Below are positions 1 to 11,130 of a stretch of DNA of 58,048 nt, piece after piece. This DNA is from Seminavis robusta (Eukaryota; Bacillariophyta; Bacillariophyceae; Naviculales; Naviculaceae). The stretch lies in contig CAICTM010000590.1 in NCBI GenBank assembly GCA_903772945.1, positions 1 to 58,048 on the forward strand, in the 5' to 3' direction. A program made the position numbers and the translations under genes. Position 1 is the first letter of the stretch, and the number at the start of each line of letters is the position of its first letter. The notes under the pieces were generated by a model. The model worked only from the letters and a program-made list of their open reading frames with translations. It was not told the DNA's origin and searched no databases.

Positions 1-212
1 GTATTTGTTGCCAACGGTGTTGCCACATCCTGTGGTGGTGTCTGTTGCTGTTGCTGTTGCTGCAGCTGTTGCTGTTGGCGCTGCTGCTGCTGCTTCTTCC
101 TCCTCTTGCTTCTGCTGGTACCCATGAGGATGACCGCTGTTGTGCTGTGTAGAGGTGTTGAACAAGAACTGCCACGAAAAATCCAAATGTAGACTTGAGG
201 TCTTGCACTGCT
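1..212. other. Low-complexity left edge, no supported gene
   Basis: Positions about 41-105 are a CTG/GTT-rich triplet tract that would read as poly-Gln on the minus strand. No start or stop delimits a believable gene here. The tract could be the interior of a Gln-rich protein whose remainder lies outside the window, or simple repeat DNA. Confidence 0.4.
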
Positions 213-600
213 AGTCAATGACTAAACAGAGGCTGCTTGACACACTGATACCCTTGGAATCCTTCGAAACCGACTGGAAGGTGTTCTCGTGGTGCGTCGA
301 GTTGCTCCTGTAACGTACTCGGAACAGTGTATCTTTCGTACGGAGCCACATAGTTCGGAATATCTTCGAAAAAGTGAGCTCCGGTTCGTATCCAAGCCTC
401 GGCGTGCTTTCGGAACAGATGTATGGCGCGAAAGAGGTACGGTACCGGTGGTTCTTGTGAGTGCCGTGTGAGTACCGGTTCCCTTCACCGCAGTATCCTT
501 CCGGAGGCACGACTGGGAATTTCCGTAGGGAAATCGCGAAAAAGGATCGACAATGGCCTACCAACAGGATAATGCCACCGGCCGCTTGATCGAAGCCGAT
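213..600 (-). pseudogene. Degenerate coding remnant, unknown
   Basis: One minus-strand frame can be read from about 600 down to a TGA near 220 with a single internal stop, a TGA near 485. The predicted text is protein-like, with blocks such as FRKHAEAWIRTGAHFFED and PNYVAPYERYTVPSTLQEQ. There is no ATG that would make an intact gene. It may be the 3' end of a decayed host or transposon gene. I do not recognise the family, and a chance open frame cannot be excluded. Confidence 0.25.
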
Positions 601-1364
601 TAACAAGAGACTGGCTGGCCTATTGTGTAGAGCACCCTCAGGTTAGTAGGTGGACCACTTGGTTCCACCTGAATCGGTCGCAATTCCAGTTTTCGGTCGT
701 CGTCACGATTTTCTTGTTGATCGGCCGATTCTTCAACTCCTCCTCTTCTCCGTCCTCGATTTCCACACTCCTGTAGAGCCACTCTTGTGCGTGCAATCTG
801 CGACAATGTTAATCCGATGAGATCCAGTCAGGGTAGATGCACAAAGAGCTGGCTGGGAGTGGAGAGCTCTGCTTGGAACCTCACTCCTCTGACAATGGGA
901 ATGGGCCAGCCACAAAGCTGGCTGCCGCTGTTTATTGTATCATCTCCACAGCAATGATTGAACAACTCACTCTTTGCCTTGGCACAATCCACACAGGAAG
1001 GCTTCAACTGTGGGAAACTAGTGCTACTGAGGCTGTGTATCTGGTCAATATCCTTTCATTACTTCTTCTTCTTTAAACTATGCTAAAATAAACTGAACAC
1101 AAAATCCTCGACAGCACCAGCATGCTGTTTGGCTCTCTTGCATCTATTTGCCTGGTGCTGGCAAGCTAACTTTCATATTGGTCTTGGCTGAAGAACTGCA
1201 TCATCCTTGGGTATATAGAGTTCCTCAGCTATTTCTGTATTGCAGAGTGGCTGCACTGCTGACCCTACTGTTGGAGTATACAGATGTCACAGCGATTCTT
1301 CCACCTGGCTAAACCAGCACAGCTGCTTCGCACCACAATGGGAGTTCACGTGGATTTCCACTCA
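601..1364. other. Unassigned DNA left of Gypsy element
   Basis: No convincing coding frame. The sequence abuts the left LTR of the Gypsy element. It could be the outer part of another transposon, but I see no second copy in the window to prove it. Confidence 0.4.
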
Positions 1365-1737
1365 TCGAAAGTTATAAGAGAGATTAGAAAGCTATGAAAA
1401 CTAATCAACGAGAGAGATCATCATCAAGGGATCGTAGATCTGGCTTCCCGCGGGAGACTATAAAGTGTGATAGAGTAGGTTGTGGTAGTAATCCTACGTC
1501 TCTCCACGATCCTAAAACGGAACGCGTGGAAGGTTTGTCTAGCCTGGATCTAGTAGCGTGGAAGTACTCCACGCTGGCTAAATATCTGGAGCGATGTTTC
1601 ATCATCAACCTAGTATGACTAGCGCGGTCATTGAGAACCCTGTCTCAAATGACTATTCACGAGAGACTCAGTCATGAGTCGAACTCAAACCCTATCTAGG
1701 ATCGAGTCGCGAATAAGGCTAAGAGCCGTGTATTGCA
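1365..1737 (-). repeat. LTR (3' LTR of the minus-strand element)
   Basis: About 370 bp closely matching 4816-5183. Shared blocks include gaaagctatgaaaactaatc, cggaacgcgtgga and the terminal gagccgtgtattgca. Its outer end differs slightly (tcgaaag against tgaaag), so the exact start is uncertain by 1-2 bases. Confidence 0.92.
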
Positions 1738-3372
1738 CTGGGTAACCCACATCTGTTTTAGAACGATGGTTACTTCGTCTGCTGTCTTGGAGCAGACCTT
1801 GGTAATCCCGAACCATTTGGATACGGGATCAATCATTGTCCAGCAATGAAGTGTACATGTGATCGTCTGATTCATGTATCTGGCTGGTAGTTCATTGGTC
1901 CAATGAATCTACGAAGTTCCTTCCTATTCGTAGGAGGAGCGATATCTGGATCGCATCTATTGTCCTTTAGTTAAGGGTTGGATTCCTTCTCGAGTAATCC
2001 AATGGTCTAGATACTCAAGTTCTTCCTTTCGAGGAAGGCCTTGGTAGTGTTGATTTTAAATCCGACTTCTTGAAGTCTTTGGAAAAATTCATCTAACTAT
2101 TCAACGTGATCTACTAGATAGTCATCAGTTAGGATGAGTTGATCATCAATGTATGCACGGACATTTTCTAAGTCATGCATGCGTGTTTTCATCTTCCTTT
2201 GGAAGATGTCGGAGCTATAGCATAGGCCCATTGGCATAGCGTGCTGGAATTCGTCTGGATTCGGTAGCCTGTCTCGCATCCTTGGGATCGGACACGGTTT
2301 TAGCTTAATCTTTTTGTTCAGTTCCCGGAAGTCGGAGATGAACCGTGTGGATCCATCCTTCTTGGGAATGATAATGTTGGTCCGTCCACTCGGAACAGTT
2401 TATCTTTTTAGTACTCCTGCCTTGCAGAGACGTTCAACTCTTCTTGAGAGGTTTGGTATGGACACGTGGAGTAGGGTGAGCCCTAGTAAATAGGATTTAG
2501 CGTCGGGACGAAGTTCTACTTCGTAGTCGTCCATTTGCAACTCTCCCAAAGTACCATCGACTGGGTCGGAGCACTTGGTCGAGAAGGCATGAGGCAGTTC
2601 TTGCTCTTCCTTATTTAACTGATTTCGACTCTGGCACATCTGCCTTAAGTCAGTCTGTTCGTATGTTGCATCAAGAATCTTCTTGAGACTATCTGCACTG
2701 TCGCTGACAGCTGCAGGATCAGGAATGGAGAAGTTCTCTTCTCTATCGGTATCGCCATCTTTCACAGGGGAAAATATGCTGTTCCACTCCATTGACATGG
2801 TAGTGAAATCAAACTTGATTCTTAGGTCGGAGAGAGTGTCTTGACCTATGATCATGTCATGCGCCCCCAAGTTCTTGGTGACGTGTAAATTCCATTCGAT
2901 AATTCTATTATCGTGGAACTCAGGAATCATAAGTGTGCCCTTACACTTCGTGCGGGGTTTCAATTCCTTTACAGAAGCAGTCCGTAGTGTTTGGACGCCC
3001 CCATGATTCTTCATGAGTAAACAAACTCTTAGCATGAGTTTGAGTAATTAAGGTTCCGGATGCTCCTGTATCCAGTAAGCAACAGAGTGTAACGGGTTTT
3101 TGTTTCCCTTTCTCTCGTCTGTTAAATCTAACATAGACGATAGTTTTGAGGTCTCTTGTCTTGCGACGTTGACGAGTTGGTTGGCCATGGACGAAGTTAA
3201 CGATGCTGAATAGATCGTCAGAGTCTAGTTGAGCAGTTGCTAGGCAATTATCTAATTTGCCGTAGACTTCATTAGTTGCAAACAAATCTTGTTTACTATT
3301 TAGTGAGATATCTTCATCACTTAGGTATGAGAAATCGGAACATGGTTCCGTTGAATCATCATCCTGGCCTAA
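1738..3372 (-). pseudogene. Gypsy pol remnant: protease, partial RT, partial integrase
   Basis: Read right to left. The protease block (about 2941-3285) carries CCLLDTGASGTLI, the active-site DTG of retropepsins. The RT begins near 2440 with IIIPKKDGSTRFISDFRELN after an in-frame TAA, jumps over most of the fingers/palm, then resumes with HAMPMGLCYSSDIFQ and the catalytic YIDD. The RT connection region ends near 1910 (RKELRRFIGPMNY) and runs straight into integrase-like HCWTMIDPVSKWFGITKV, whose Asp resembles the first catalytic D. That piece then meets the LTR directly. Several stops and frameshifts interrupt it. It is clearly non-functional. Confidence 0.85.
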
Positions 3373-4708
3373 TCCTCAGACGGAGATCTCTCCATCCGAA
3401 TGATTGAAGTCGAATTCGGCAAGCGCCTTGTCAACGGCAGCCATTTTCTTGTCCATCATGTTGATGGATCCAACAGAGGAGTTGTCCTCGTTGTCGGAGT
3501 CGTCTGACTTGCGCTTGGCAACATGGTTGCATTCGCTTTTCTTCTTGCGATCAGCCTTGACCGCAGCGTTGGAGACTTTCTTCATAAGGACAGAGAGTTC
3601 CTTCTTGGTGTAGGACTTGGCGTCGTCGGACTTGCACTTCCAAGTCTTGTTCTTGTTGTACGCTGGCTTGCTATCGTTGTCAGACGAGGACTGAGACTTG
3701 GCCTTGAGCTTCTTCAGAGTCATGCAGTCAGCAGTGTTGTGAGTGCTGGACTCGTGGTAGTCGCACCATTTTTCTTCGTTCTTGGAAGAGTGGTCGTTGT
3801 TGCGAGTATAGACTTGTACTTCTTGCTGTTGTTCTTCTTCGAAGGAGCTTGCTTGGCATCACCGCCCTTGTCAAAGTCTTTGGAGGATTCCATGCGTTCG
3901 CAGAATCCAATGGTTGCTCCGATAGGAGCTGAGAAAGGATCGAAGTCGTGTTCGTCCATCTTCTTCATCCACGAGCGTGGAATTCCATGACAAACAATGT
4001 CAATGACTTCGTCATGGTTCAATGTTTGGTTGGGTCCAAAAGGTGGTAGACGAGGAAGTTCATCGGCATTCATCCGACTGAGGTTGTTGACATAAGCCCG
4101 AGTAGTCATATCAGCAGGCTTACGCATCTTGCGGCGCATGAAGCGTTTCTGCTTTTCAAGAGCCTTGTAGGGACAGACCGCTTCGACACAGGCATTTATG
4201 CCAAACGTAATGTCAGTGTCGTCCAAAGCAGGCTGAGCTGCTCCGTTCCAGGCAGCCTGGAAACGCGCTTGGAAAGCGGCTTCGTCTTCACCGCCACGTA
4301 CGTCGCGTGGAGCAATCGCGTTGACTGCAATCTGGCACAAGGCATTCCAACGTATTTCACGATGGCCTGCACAGCTAGATTCGTAACTGCTCTTGGCAGA
4401 GCTAGAAGTCATCTCCTTGAGGAGGTTATGTTTGTCGTCAGGCATAGCAATGGCGAGCCCGACGAAGACCTTCTCCATACGTCCAGCCCACTTGATGGTT
4501 TGACGTGGAGTCTCAGATCCATTGATGATTTGGACCTTGAAGGTGTACTTGGCGCTGTTAGCATCTGCTGGAACAGTGCGAAGTTTGTAGGTGGTAGAGC
4601 GAGAATCGTCGATTTCGCATTCATCGTCGAGGTCGATGAGAGGAAGGATTGGTTTGTCTCGCGCAGCTTAGACTCGAAGCTGGTGTACGCGTCTTTGGCA
4701 ATCTTCAT
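3373..4708 (-). pseudogene. Gypsy gag remnant
   Basis: The Gag body lies at about 3720-4478 and includes CHGIPRSWMKKMDEHDFDPF and IGFCERMESSKDFD, a pattern I associate with diatom Gypsy Gag. It continues in another frame into a Lys/Ser/Asp-rich segment (3376-3723). The ATG at 4708 opens a frame that leaves the Gag frame after a few dozen codons, so at least two frameshifts are present. No zinc knuckle is evident. The role would be capsid formation of the element. Confidence 0.75.
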
Positions 4709-4815
4709 GGTGAGGAATAGGTTGAGGGTAGCTGAAAGCTATTGTGTTTGTTAACAAAATGCACTACGCTAAAAGCTAGTGTAAAGATCTTTCGAGTGTT
4801 TTGAGTTTGAGAGAA

Positions 4816-5183
4816 TGAAAGTTATGAGAGGATTAGAAAGCTATGAAAACTAATCAACGAGAGAGATCCACAATCAAAGGATCGTAGATCTGAACTCCCG
4901 CGGGAGACTGTAAAGTGTGATAGAGTAGGTTGCGGTAGCAATCCTACTCACTCCACCATCCAAAAACGGAACGCGTGGAATTTGTCTAGCATTTATCTAG
5001 TAGCGTGGAAGTGCTCCACGCCAGCTAAATATCTAGAGCGATGTTTCATCATCAACCTAGTATGACTAGAGCGGTCATTGAGAACCCTGTCTCAATGACT
5101 ATTCACAAAAGACTCAGTCATGAGTCGAACTCAAACCCTATCTAGGATCGAGTCGCGAATAAGGCTAAGAGCCGTGTATTGCA
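4816..5183 (-). repeat. LTR (5' LTR of the minus-strand element)
   Basis: 368 bp, TG at its left end and CA at its right end on the plus strand, paired with 1365-1737. The similarity of the two copies suggests a fairly recent insertion, followed by or coupled to the internal deletion. I could not recognise a tRNA primer-binding site next to it. Confidence 0.92.
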
Positions 5184-7850
5184 TGAGTAGTACGCGACAG
5201 GATGATTGTCTTGTACGATCACGGCACCAAGTTGGTAATCACTAGCATCTGTGTAGACATGGAAAGGCTTGTTATGGTCTGGATAACGGACGAAGATGTC
5301 CTTGGCCAGTACTGTTTGGCTTGTTCAAAAGCACGTTGATGGATGTCTTTCCATACAAACGCCCTAGACTTGGATGTCAATTCGTAGAGTGGGTTGAGTA
5401 TGTGAGATCTCTTGGGAAAGAGCTCACGATAGAAGGTGACGGCACCAACAAAACTGCGAACATCTTTGATTGTTTGGGGTTGCTTAAGTTGCAAGATGGC
5501 ATCGATTTTCTTGCACCACGGTTTGAGTCCTGTAGGTGTGAGCCAAAAACCTAACCAATCTGTCCCTTGGACAGCCCACTCACACTTCAGAGGATTGATC
5601 GTGAAGTTACTGTCCTGTAGTTTTGTAGGACAATGTCAAGTGTGCGCAAGTGGCCTTGCCATGTCTTGCTGAAACAACCGACGTCGTCAATGTAGACTTC
5701 TGTGTCATCCACGTCGTTGAGAATGCTCTCCATGACGGCTTGGGCAAAGTCTGGAGATTGCTTGACTCCCATCGGTACTCTGTTGTATCGATACAACCCA
5801 AAGGGCGTGTTGATGACACACAAGTCTTTGGCTTCATCCGAGAGTTCGAACGTGTAGTACTGCATGGAGATGTCCAGCTTCGTGAAGAACTTGTAGCCAG
5901 ATCTATTCTTTTAAGAATATCGTGTATTCTTGGCAACAGATGGCATTTCCGTTTGATTACCTCGTTGAGGGCTCTAAAGTCGGAAATCCATCAAATGCGT
6001 CCATCCTTCTTGGGAATGACGAAAGTAGGAGCCGCGAATTCGGCCCATTCCACTTTGGATAGAACACCAAGTTCCACCAGTCGCAGAAGTTCTTCCTTGA
6101 ACACTTGCCTGTGTGCCTCAGGTATGCTGTATGGTCGTTGAAACTTGAGTTTGTCACGACCTCCTGGAAGCAATTCCAGATGCATTTTACGTCCCTTGTA
6201 GGCACCAAGCTTGCCACTAAACAGTGGAGTGTACTTGCTCAAGACTGCATGTAGTTCTCGTTTCTGCATGGCAGACAACTGTTTTTGTTGTTGAACAACA
6301 TTGTCGATGTCGACTTTGTCATACTTGAACCACATAATGTTCTGCTGACCGGCTTGGAAGCAGGCCTCAAGAGGATCCATTTCTTCGGCTTGACAGAAGA
6401 AGCTATCGTCCTCGTCCATGGCAGTCAACAGTTGCTGTTGAACCTGCCGGAATTGTTCCGTTGCTTTGGGTGCAACACGGTACGGTATTTCCATATATTG
6501 TTGTGGCGCTGACGCATCAGGTGTCCACCTAAGGACTTGTCGACTGTTGTAGTTGTCAATCCCGATTGCTTCTAGGAAGTCACGTCCTAAAATTACATCG
6601 AAAGAACTCATTCCTTCTGAAAGGTAGAGGGCAAAAGGCGTGACTATATGTTTAGTAGGACTAAACTCAGGCATGACAATGTCCTGTACAACGACTCCAG
6701 ATTGGGTCTGAGTTGTCGTGTGCAATACCTGCACTTTGCTTCTTTTGAAAGCTCGCACGTCACATCCATGTAGGAGTGCTTGCTTGTAGATGTAACTACG
6801 TGTTGATCCCGGGTCAAACAACGTTTGCAAAGGTGTCTTGGACACACTTCCTCCGATTTCACGGATGACCACTATTGAGCTAGGAGAAGCTAATGGATTG
6901 GCTTTCCTTGGTACAACTATTTGTTTATCATTTACATTCCTACTCACTAAGTTGTGAGTTGAAGAGCGATTGTGGTTTATTCTGCGTGTTGCTTGGGTCT
7001 TACCGGAAGAGTTCTGGAAACCGGGTTCCACAACCTCAACGTCATCACCGACCGCGTGATGCTCATCCTGTTGATGATTGTGGTCACCGCCACTTGGCTT
7101 CTTATTGGACGGTTTGTTGTTCCTATTGCCAGTCTTGGCCTTGGAGTTAGGATTGTAGGCATTGGACCAGCAATCCTTCCAAGTGTGGTTGGAATTCAGG
7201 TGAATTGGACAAGGGGCGTCATCTGCAAGCCGACCACCTTCCGTAGTGTTAGGACGATGTTTGCCGATGCTTCCCTTGTAGTGTTTAGCCGTTCGTGACG
7301 AAGGCTTTCCCTTCGCTACTGTCGCCTTCTGGTGCTGTTGATTGCGCGAAGCTGCCGAGTCAGCTTCCACTGCACGGTCATGCATGAAAGACGTCACGTC
7401 TCCCATTTCCTTATCATCAAGAGTCTTGCCATGGATCTTTTCATACACCGTGACCCAATTCGCCGGATATGAATCCAGATAATGTCGGAGCAATGCTACC
7501 CCTTCTGGCACTGGATGAGTGCCACGAAGCCATTCTGCGGCTTCAACTGCGACTAGGTAGTCGTCTTCCCACTTGTGACACTCGATCTTTCGAGGCTTTT
7601 GGGAGACCTTGAGGCCTTCCACTTGATTGAACTGAGCTACCTCTGTAGTTCGAGAGCCAACAAATGTCTTAAGACAGGCCGTGATGTCGAAATCGACGGC
7701 CATCTGTGCTGGTTGATCATCTTGAGCCGGTACAGCAGCAATACGTGCCCTGTACTTGGCCAATGCCTTGTCGTAGGCTGTCAAAGCCGTGTCTGTGAGA
7801 TACTTCCGATACAACACAGATTGTGCGAGTCCTTTCCACAGTCAACCCAT
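5184..7850 (-). mobile_element. Second Ty3/Gypsy gag-pol fragment, truncated both ends
   Basis: This is a different Gypsy lineage from the neighbour at 1365-5183, with unrelated Gag and protease sequences. It holds Gag, CCHC-like knuckle, protease, RT and the beginning of RNase H, and then stops exactly at the right LTR of the first element. No LTR of its own is visible. On the right it merges without a visible boundary into the tyrosine-recombinase gene. The first element therefore sits against the RNase H segment of this one, but the continuation of RNase H is not found left of 1365. Confidence 0.85.
5184..7850 (-). pseudogene. Gypsy gag-pol polyprotein remnant
   Basis: The longest open stretch (about 5991-7817, 608 codons, no ATG at its start) carries in order a Gag domain (KYLTDTALTAYDKAL), a zinc-knuckle-like CPIHLNSNHTWKDC, a protease with FDPGST in place of FDTGS plus FDVILGRDFL, and the RT start FVIPKKDGRI. 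A TGA follows where related RTs have Arg-Trp (GRI, stop, WISDFRAL). A frameshift near 5905 leads to the YIDD block (5587-5865). RNase H follows near 5219-5494 with a further frameshift near 5310 and ends in [12 protein letters not shown]. At least one nonsense change and two frameshifts mean it is dead. Confidence 0.85.
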
Positions 7851-9710
7851 TTCTAAAAAGATTACCATCTACCTGATCAGGTGTTGCCATCCTTAGAGGC
7901 TGAACAGCAATCCTAAAAAGCATACAAAAATACATAGTTAGCAGCAGTAATAGCCATGGTTGCAATAGCCAACAGACACAAGTCCACACTTACCTGCAAA
8001 TGTTGCCATTGAGTTTCCTCAGCTCCGCGCCAAGCCAAGTCTCCAACCAGCCTCTCAACACAGCAGCCGTATTGTCGTGGGTCCTACCTTCCTGCGCAAT
8101 GAGCTGCTGGAGCTGGTTGTGCTGCGCAATAATCCGTGTCAGAATCTCCTCGTTCGTTCGTACCTGCTGTTGCGTTTGCATAGCCGTCACCTGCCCCGAC
8201 TGATTGGCAACTTGACAAGTGCTTGCTTGGCCGGTCGTTCCCGTAGTGCCACCAGCCGTGCCACCACCACCTCCCGTATCCATTGGCTCGATTTCGTTGA
8301 TGTGGAGCTTGGTGTTGTGCGTCCAAATAGAGAGAGGCACTTTCACCACAGGGTTGACGCCCCCAGGAAGATCGGCCTTGATTCGCTCGTACGCATCTTG
8401 TATCCTAACACGAACGGGAGGCTCCATCCTCTCCTCCCAAGATTCGTCAAGAGCAGCCCACAAAAGAGGCAGAGCCAAGTGAAGGGAAATGTCGTTGACA
8501 CCGTCGTAAAAGGCATGCGTCCTTGGCACCACATGCTCAATCAACCAGTCGGGAGTCACTCTCTTGGCATCCGGGTGTAGCTTGTAGGCAATAGGAGCCC
8601 CCATGCAAAGCTTTTCGGCAACACCGGCGTCGATCCAGGGCTGTTCAGGCGAAATGTAGGCATCAACAACCCGTCCAGATAAGCGAGCCTTCCAGCAACC
8701 TCGAATGTCAACTTCGTCAGCAGTAGCACCCATCCCTCTTGCCAGAGTGGCAGCAAACTTCCGAATGCTGTGACTCCCAAGAACACCGGCAATGAGGACC
8801 GCCACAGCCAGAAATGGAGCTGACAAAAAGACAGCCTTCAGAATGTTGCGGTAGGCTGCGTTGCAGTGCTTGGGAGCCAACTTGGGATCGCTTTCGGGAG
8901 TAAAGAGGAATGCATCTTCCCGACCAACGGCGCCATACCCGTAGTTGAAGGACGCCTCCATGTAATTCGCCAATCTGAGCATGGCACAAAAGTCGGTATC
9001 CATCGACCCAAGAATGATTTGGTCAGGGCATTGTCGTTCTTCTGAAATATTCTTGGACCAAAGCACCTTGCAACTGAGCGCAAAAGGGAAGTCTGGATGC
9101 GGTTTTAGTCGGAATACTTCAACTTGGAGATGTCATCCGTCCTGGTGATGAGATGGACTTGCTGCTTCAACATGCAGGCTGTACGGATGGTCGATTCAAA
9201 GCTCCCTTTGCCGTAGAGTTCATGGACCACCTTGCGATACTTTGTTTCCATCAAATCCCTGGTGGCACAGGACTTCTTGCCGCGGTGTTGAGTCTCCGCT
9301 TTCTTGACTTCCTTGACCACTTCGTTCACAGGATCGGACTTGGTTGGATTGCCGGAGGTTCCATTCCATGTGGCACCTTTGATGGGCATGTAAAAGGAAA
9401 TAGCCTTCTTGTCTTGCTCAAGAGTAGAGGAGCGGCAAGTTGGATTCTGCTCTAGATCTTTGAAGTCAACGTCTGTCGTACCATACGCACGCCATTTCAA
9501 GTAGTCGGCAACGTGATGTGGTTGGATGCCGCCCAAAGCACTGGGTTGGAAGTGAGCCGTCTTGGTGTATGTCCTCTTGTGCAGCCAGCTCATGAATTTG
9601 ATGAACAGTCGATGGTAGTCCCGGTTGTACTTGGGCTGTTCCGTGGGTGCTTCAGGAAGATCCGGCACGTCTTCCAACCCAAGGGCTGCTCCAGCATTGG
9701 CATTGGCCAT
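7850..9710 (-). pseudogene. Tyrosine recombinase, Crypton-like, one frameshift
   Basis: The ATG at 9710 opens 201 codons with a SAM-like N-terminal core-binding domain, ending in ITRTDDISKLKYSD. Arg190 fits the first catalytic Arg. A TAA at 9105-9107 interrupts the frame, but shifting by one base continues with KPHPDFPFALSCKV and then the second ORF (9066-7990). In that ORF are GSHSIRK (H-x-x-R; His99 and Arg102 of the ORF), RGCWK (Trp125) and VDAYIS (Tyr137, likely nucleophile). The stop at 7990 lies inside a good minus-strand intron (donor GTAAGT at 7993, acceptor TAG at 7913), and splicing would add IAVQPLRMATPDQVD. All catalytic positions seem present, so a single missing base is the main defect. 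A sequencing error cannot be excluded. The class is inferred from remembered Crypton motifs. Confidence 0.75.
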
Positions 9711-10460
9711 GGTGGAGGAATTGTTTGGTCAACTAAGCAATTGTTGGTTGGCTGGTTGAGCTAGAATTTTGGCAGAGTTTCCTTTACAAGTAGCAGCTAT
9801 CAAAAATAATGAGCTCAAAACTGAAGAAATGAACTGCTGGCTAGCTACCGGTAAGGATCGATCGATCGATCTGTTCGGTCGCACGGGATTTCTGCGTTGT
9901 TTACCTCTTTACGGCACGGGAATGCCTTGAGTATGCCCTACTGCAGGGACGATTGGATTTTGGCTTCAGTATCAGCGCAAACTGCAACGGTTGGATCGGA
10001 ACGATGCATTGGAACGATTGGATCTCATTGGATTCGTACCATATGTTCTGCCCTACTTAAGCGAAAATTGGAATCCTCTCAGTATGTGCATCGGCCTCTA
10101 TTTATCCAAGCAGGAGCTTTATGTCTAAATCCTCTCAGTTCATTTAATAGTGAGAGTCTTATTGAGAGGATCTTTGTTTCAATGACTATTGGTACCATAG
10201 GTTTTCTACGTAGCATACTGTGCCAGATCCTGACAGTATGTGAGATCCACTAGTAGTAGGGGGAAGCACATACTGACACTGTGCAACTACTGTTGCAGAA
10301 ACGTAGTATTGTACTAATACACTGTGTGGCTAGCTGTAGACTGTTTCCACGGTGTCATTCAGGTACTATTCTATAATTCCATTGAACAAGTCAAGCAAAA
10401 CAACAACCTTGTCGAAACCATGAAGTGCTGACAATGTATTCTCTATGCATATTCCGTCCA
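9711..10460. other. Spacer upstream of recombinase
   Basis: No believable gene. It contains a TACCGGTA palindrome (9846-9853), a gatcgatcgatcgatc run (about 9855-9871) and two uneven copies of atcctctcag (near 10072 and 10129). It may hold the recombinase promoter. Confidence 0.4.
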
Positions 10461-10520
10461 GTCATGTACGTACGTACAAGGCTATGTACGGCCTAGACTG
10501 TATGTATGGTATCGTATCGG
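10461..10520 (+). repeat. Dispersed repeat, copy 1 left part
   Basis: The stretch from cagtcatgtacgtacg through ggctatgtacggcct to gtatggtatcgtatcgg parallels 15490-15557. The match resumes near 11130, so the copy is split by inserted DNA. Confidence 0.6.
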
Positions 10521-10616
10521 GCGTGTTGGAGATTGGATAAGCAGCCACACGTCTTTCTCATGGATTCGATGGCACGGCACCACATTTATGATAGATCATT
10601 ATGTAGCACACATTTT

Positions 10617-10693
10617 AGGGGTCTTCAATGTTGCTCTTTCAGATCACTTTTTTGGGGTTTTTTCTGGCCCTTGTGGGGGAGCGTGGAAGGTTC
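10617..10693 (+). repeat. Inverted repeat arm A
   Basis: Bases 10617-10650 are the exact reverse complement of 11040-11073. The pairing continues imperfectly to about 10693 through ctggcccttgtgggggagc. Confidence 0.85.
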
Positions 10694-10743
10694 TGAAAAG
10701 AAGGGGCGGAGAAGTCAAAAAGAAAGAAAAAAACTTCTTTGAA

Positions 10744-10765
10744 AGAGCACCTTTTTAGGTGCTCT
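10744..10765. other. Short perfect hairpin
   Basis: agagcacct and aggtgctct pair perfectly around a 4-base T loop and are followed by a short T run. It looks like a transcript end or transposon hairpin. A bacterial-type terminator has no meaning in this nuclear context. Confidence 0.5.
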
Positions 10766-11007
10766 TTTGCTCACAATTTTTCTTTTCTTCACTCTTTCGG
10801 TCATTTTTTGCCTTACCGAGTCACTGAGAAGCAGCAATTATTTAAAGACTCGAGTTGTCATGAGTCGTCATGAGTCACGAAGAACAAGATAGTAAGGAAA
10901 GGAATTAACATTAAACGAAGAAAGAAGTCATTCGACATACTGACGTCACTGCAAACCTCTCCGACACTTCTCCGATACCCTTTCTCCGCACCTCTGCCCC
11001 TCTTCCT

Positions 11008-11073
11008 GCTCCCCCACAAAGGCCAGAAAAGAAGGGGGAAAAGTGATCTGAAAGAGCAACATTGAAGACCCCT
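11008..11073 (-). repeat. Inverted repeat arm B
   Basis: Partner of 10617-10693; see that arm. Its outer 34 bp (11040-11073) are an exact inverted match. Confidence 0.85.
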
Positions 11074-11130
11074 ATTGAATGAAATCGAACCCTTTTATGG
11101 TACCTGGTACCAGTACCGGTAGCTACAGTA

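Larger units (their letters stand above)
1365..5183 (-). mobile_element. Ty3/Gypsy LTR retrotransposon, internally deleted
   Basis: Two long terminal repeats (1365-1737 and 4816-5183), nearly identical apart from small differences, flank a minus-strand gag-pol remnant. Reading from the right LTR, one passes Gag, an acidic/Lys-rich linker, an aspartic protease (DTGAS), part of reverse transcriptase (YIDD) and a short integrase piece. RNase H, the start of integrase and the integrase C-terminus are missing. The total is about 3.8 kb, against 5 kb or more for an intact Gypsy element. The right LTR begins TG on the plus strand and ends CA. No matching target-site duplication is visible: the left flank ends actca and the right flank begins tgagt, which are reverse complements and not direct repeats. 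The element therefore cannot move by itself. Confidence 0.9.
10521..11130. mobile_element. About 600-bp insertion splitting a dispersed repeat
   Basis: This DNA is absent from the second copy of the repeat at 15490-15775. It carries long inverted arms (10617-10693 against 11008-11073; the outer 34 bp of each pair perfectly) around a roughly 315-bp centre. It has no transposase-like ORF. It resembles a non-autonomous foldback or MITE-type element, although the arms do not sit at the very ends. Confidence 0.45.

Noticed and set aside
10744..10765. Rho-independent terminator
   Set aside because: The hairpin plus T run looks like one, but the genome is eukaryotic and the hairpin lies in an insertion with inverted arms.
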